From the NCBI GenBank assembly GCA_008501655.1, contig QQUK01000004.1, positions 1-15,989 on the forward strand: DNA of 15,989 bases, given 5' to 3'. This stretch comes from Calditrichota bacterium. GTDB taxonomy: Bacteria > Zixibacteria > MSB-5A5 > GN15 > FEB-12. Position 1 is the stretch's first letter; each line of letters begins with the position of its first letter. Under the pieces are notes generated by a model, which made no database searches, had not been told where the DNA came from, and worked only from the letters and a program-made list of their open reading frames with translations. A program made the position numbers and the translations under genes. Of the stretch, positions 14,682 through 15,989 are shown piece by piece.

Positions 14682-15473
14682 TTATGCCCTGCCAATTGCT
14701 ATAAGAAGTTTGCTTAACTCGGCATCGAAATAACCCATAGACTTTTCGATCACGAACATGAACAACGGTAAGGACATCGCCATCACAGCAAGTCCTGAGA
14801 AAATTTTAATCGGGAAACCGACAAAAAAGACATTCATCGTCGGCATCGTTTTGGCTATGGTACCTAAAGCAATATCCGTCAGGTACAAAGTTATGATGAC
14901 CGGTGATGCTATCTTGAATGCTATGACAAAAATGTAAGCTGAGTATTTAATAATCATCTCACCGGCTGAACCGTACGCATTGACAGCTCCGACCGGGATC
15001 ACCTGAAAAGACTCTGCAAGTCCGTTTATCAATAGATGATGTCCATTGATTGAGACAAAAAACAGAATTGCAGCAACTTCCCAGAAACGACCGATGATTG
15101 ATACCTGCGTAGCATTATTCTGGTCAAAGACCTGGGCAAACATAAACCCAATTTGATATCCGACGATAGAACCGGCGGTAAGTACACCGTAGAAAATTAA
15201 ACGGAACAGAAGTCCGATAATGACACCGATTAAGATTTCATTAAAAACTAAACCGGCTAATTCCCATGTTGACTGGATTTCTAAATTGACCTGCGGGGTT
15301 GGAATAGCAGCCGAAAGAATCAGACCAAACATAACAACAAGCCCGATTTTGACCAGTTTCGGAATCCCTTTATCCCCTAAAATCGGGGCTAAAATGAAAA
15401 GACCCGAGGTCCTGATCATAACGAGCAGAAACACGATAATCTGATCTGAGCTATAGTTTATAAAATCAAACAA
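14682..15473 (-). CDS. fliR: FliR, flagellar export gate component
   Basis: The 263-residue product is a polytopic membrane protein with about six hydrophobic segments and the FliR pattern (MIRTSGLFILAPILGDKGIP near the N-terminus, YQIGFMFAQVFDQ in the middle). With FliP and FliQ it builds the helical export gate. The start is the uncommon codon TTG at 15473. It is supported by AAGGA (15482-15486) 8 nt upstream and by correct family length, and no ATG lies near. It is separated from fliQ by 223 bp, unusual because the two genes normally adjoin. A candidate sigma-54 promoter lies about 40 bp upstream of the start. Confidence 0.95.
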   Translation of the reverse strand: MFDFINYSSDQIIVFLLVMIRTSGLFILAPILGDKGIPKLVKIGLVVMFGLILSAAIPTPQVNLEIQSTWELAGLVFNEILIGVIIGLLFRLIFYGVLTAGSIVGYQIGFMFAQVFDQNNATQVSIIGRFWEVAAILFFVSINGHHLLINGLAESFQVIPVGAVNAYGSAGEMIIKYSAYIFVIAFKIASPVIITLYLTDIALGTIAKTMPTMNVFFVGFPIKIFSGLAVMAMSLPLFMFVIEKSMGYFDAELSKLLIAIGRA

Positions 15474-15696
15474 GTCTGAAATCCTTACAATACGGGTTAT
15501 TCGGATTTTAGTAATACAAGTCTGATGCCAAACGAACTGACTATCTTATTGGAATTTATCTTATTGATTTACAAGGAGTTGAGGATTCATTTTGAAACAA
15601 ATTAAGTGTGGCTTGAGCCACCTGTGGAAAAATTTACCAGCTTCTGTTGGAAAAAAGTTCAATTTCTGAGAAATTTCTGCCGATAATAGCATCGGA
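15474..15696 (-). other. fliQ-fliR intergenic region
   Basis: These 223 bp carry no convincing gene. Directly after the fliQ stop there is a 5-bp stem-loop, CCGAT-AATAGC-ATCGG (15680-15695), and then AGAAATTTCT (15669-15678). A perfect 6-bp inverted repeat GTGGCT-TG-AGCCAC (15608-15621) lies mid-gap, possibly an operator or weak terminator hairpin, but no adjacent T-run follows. Nearer fliR is a candidate sigma-54 promoter. A 43-codon ORF (15561-15692) is open on the minus strand but has no proper ribosome site. Confidence 0.5.
15515..15531 (-). promoter_or_regulatory. candidate sigma-54 promoter for fliR and downstream genes
   Basis: The minus strand reads TTGGCAT-N5-TTGTA. The sigma-54 consensus is TTGGCAC-N5-TTGCA, so the GG at -24 and the TTG at -12 are correctly spaced and there are two differences, one in the conserved -12 C. 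A start near 15504 would give a leader of about 30 nt containing the fliR ribosome site. Many polar-flagellum bacteria use sigma-54 for export genes, which makes this plausible. No rpoN or activator gene is in the window. Confidence 0.4.
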
Positions 15697-15966
15697 TTAC
15701 CCCGCCAATGTAGGTATTAACTCAAACATATGAGTCGTAAAATCTATCGCCAGACTGATCATCCAGGGGAGAAAAACCAGCAATGCAACCGCTACAGCAA
15801 CGATTTTAGGGATAAACGTCAGGGTCATTTCCTGAATCTGGGTAATCGCCTGAAAAATCGAACTCGTCACCCCGACGACCAAAGCAAACAACAAAAGCGG
15901 CGATGAAATCATCAATGTCATCATCAATGCTTCACGACCTATCGAAATAACCATTTGTGGTGTCAT
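15697..15966 (-). CDS. fliQ: FliQ, flagellar export gate component
   Basis: The 89-residue product has the two membrane hairpin helices of FliQ (about 14-38 and 50-72) and the family pattern SPLLLFALVVGVTSSIFQAITQIQEMTLTFIPK, given here in pieces: SPLLLFALVVGV, IFQAITQIQEMTL and FIPK. The length matches the family (about 86-90). It assembles around FliP and FliR in the export gate. The ATG at 15966 follows an AAGGAA ribosome site. The remaining 23 bp to the window edge most likely hold the end of another flagellar gene, by synteny fliP, but too little is visible to confirm it. Confidence 0.95.
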   Translation of the reverse strand: MTPQMVISIGREALMMTLMISSPLLLFALVVGVTSSIFQAITQIQEMTLTFIPKIVAVAVALLVFLPWMISLAIDFTTHMFELIPTLAG

Positions 15967-15989
15967 AATCTATTTCCTTTCAATCCATT

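Noticed and set aside
15608..15621. Inverted repeat GTGGCT-TG-AGCCAC as a rho-independent terminator
   Set aside because: The stem is short, the loop is only two bases and no T-run follows in either direction close enough for an intrinsic terminator.
15679..15686. Perfect sigma-28 -10 box GCCGATAA on the plus strand
   Set aside because: The matching -35 position is poor (about 4 of 8), the site would transcribe antisense into fliQ, and it coincides with the stem-loop at the fliQ stop. One perfect 8-mer is expected about every other window of this size by chance.
15561..15692. 43-codon minus-strand ORF in the fliQ-fliR gap
   Set aside because: It begins 4 bp after the fliQ stop and lacks a proper ribosome site. 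Its sequence shows no domain or membrane segment, and an ORF of this length is expected by chance in AT-rich DNA.

Overview
The window is a flagellar and chemotaxis-type gene cluster from a motile, Gram-negative-type bacterium with AT-rich DNA (roughly 40% G+C by eye). Every protein gene I accept, and the one tRNA, lies on the minus strand, so transcription runs from high to low coordinates. FlhF and FlhG suggest polar or otherwise number-controlled flagella. A DUF2225 protein, several PilZ proteins and FapA beside a flagellar export operon fit deltaproteobacterial or FCB-like lineages, but I cannot name a phylum from sequence alone.

Layout in transcription order. (1) 15966-11531: flagellar type III export genes fliQ, fliR, flhB and flhA. 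A 223-bp non-coding gap separates fliQ from fliR and carries a candidate sigma-54 promoter. (2) 11541-8642: flhF, flhG and the sigma-28 gene fliA, overlapping or nearly touching. (3) 8616-6613: a short charged protein, a membrane-anchored SwrB/DUF2802-like protein and a DUF2225 zinc-ribbon protein. (4) 6601-4595: three consecutive PilZ proteins, all with intact c-di-GMP-binding motifs. (5) 4582-2792: an exported protein of CsgG/FlgO-like appearance, a GAF protein ending in a histidine-kinase-type dimerisation domain with no ATPase domain, and a small helical protein. (6) After a 148-bp gap with a candidate sigma-28 promoter: two stand-alone CheY-type receivers and FapA (2643-357). (7) A tRNA-Ser(GCU) with its own promoter, followed by degenerate repeats to the window edge.

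Reading across the genes: the export gate is made first, then the placement and number regulators and the late-gene sigma factor. Downstream follows a signalling set that could link c-di-GMP (PilZ) and a GAF-sensed signal to motility through receiver proteins. No diguanylate cyclase, phosphodiesterase, CheA or complete histidine kinase lies in the window, so inputs must come from elsewhere. The most unusual points are the kinase-less GAF-DHp protein, the triple PilZ run, an FlhF with eroded GTPase motifs beside an FlhG lacking the usual N-terminal activator motif, and the candidate alternative-sigma promoters in the only two sizeable gaps inside the cluster.
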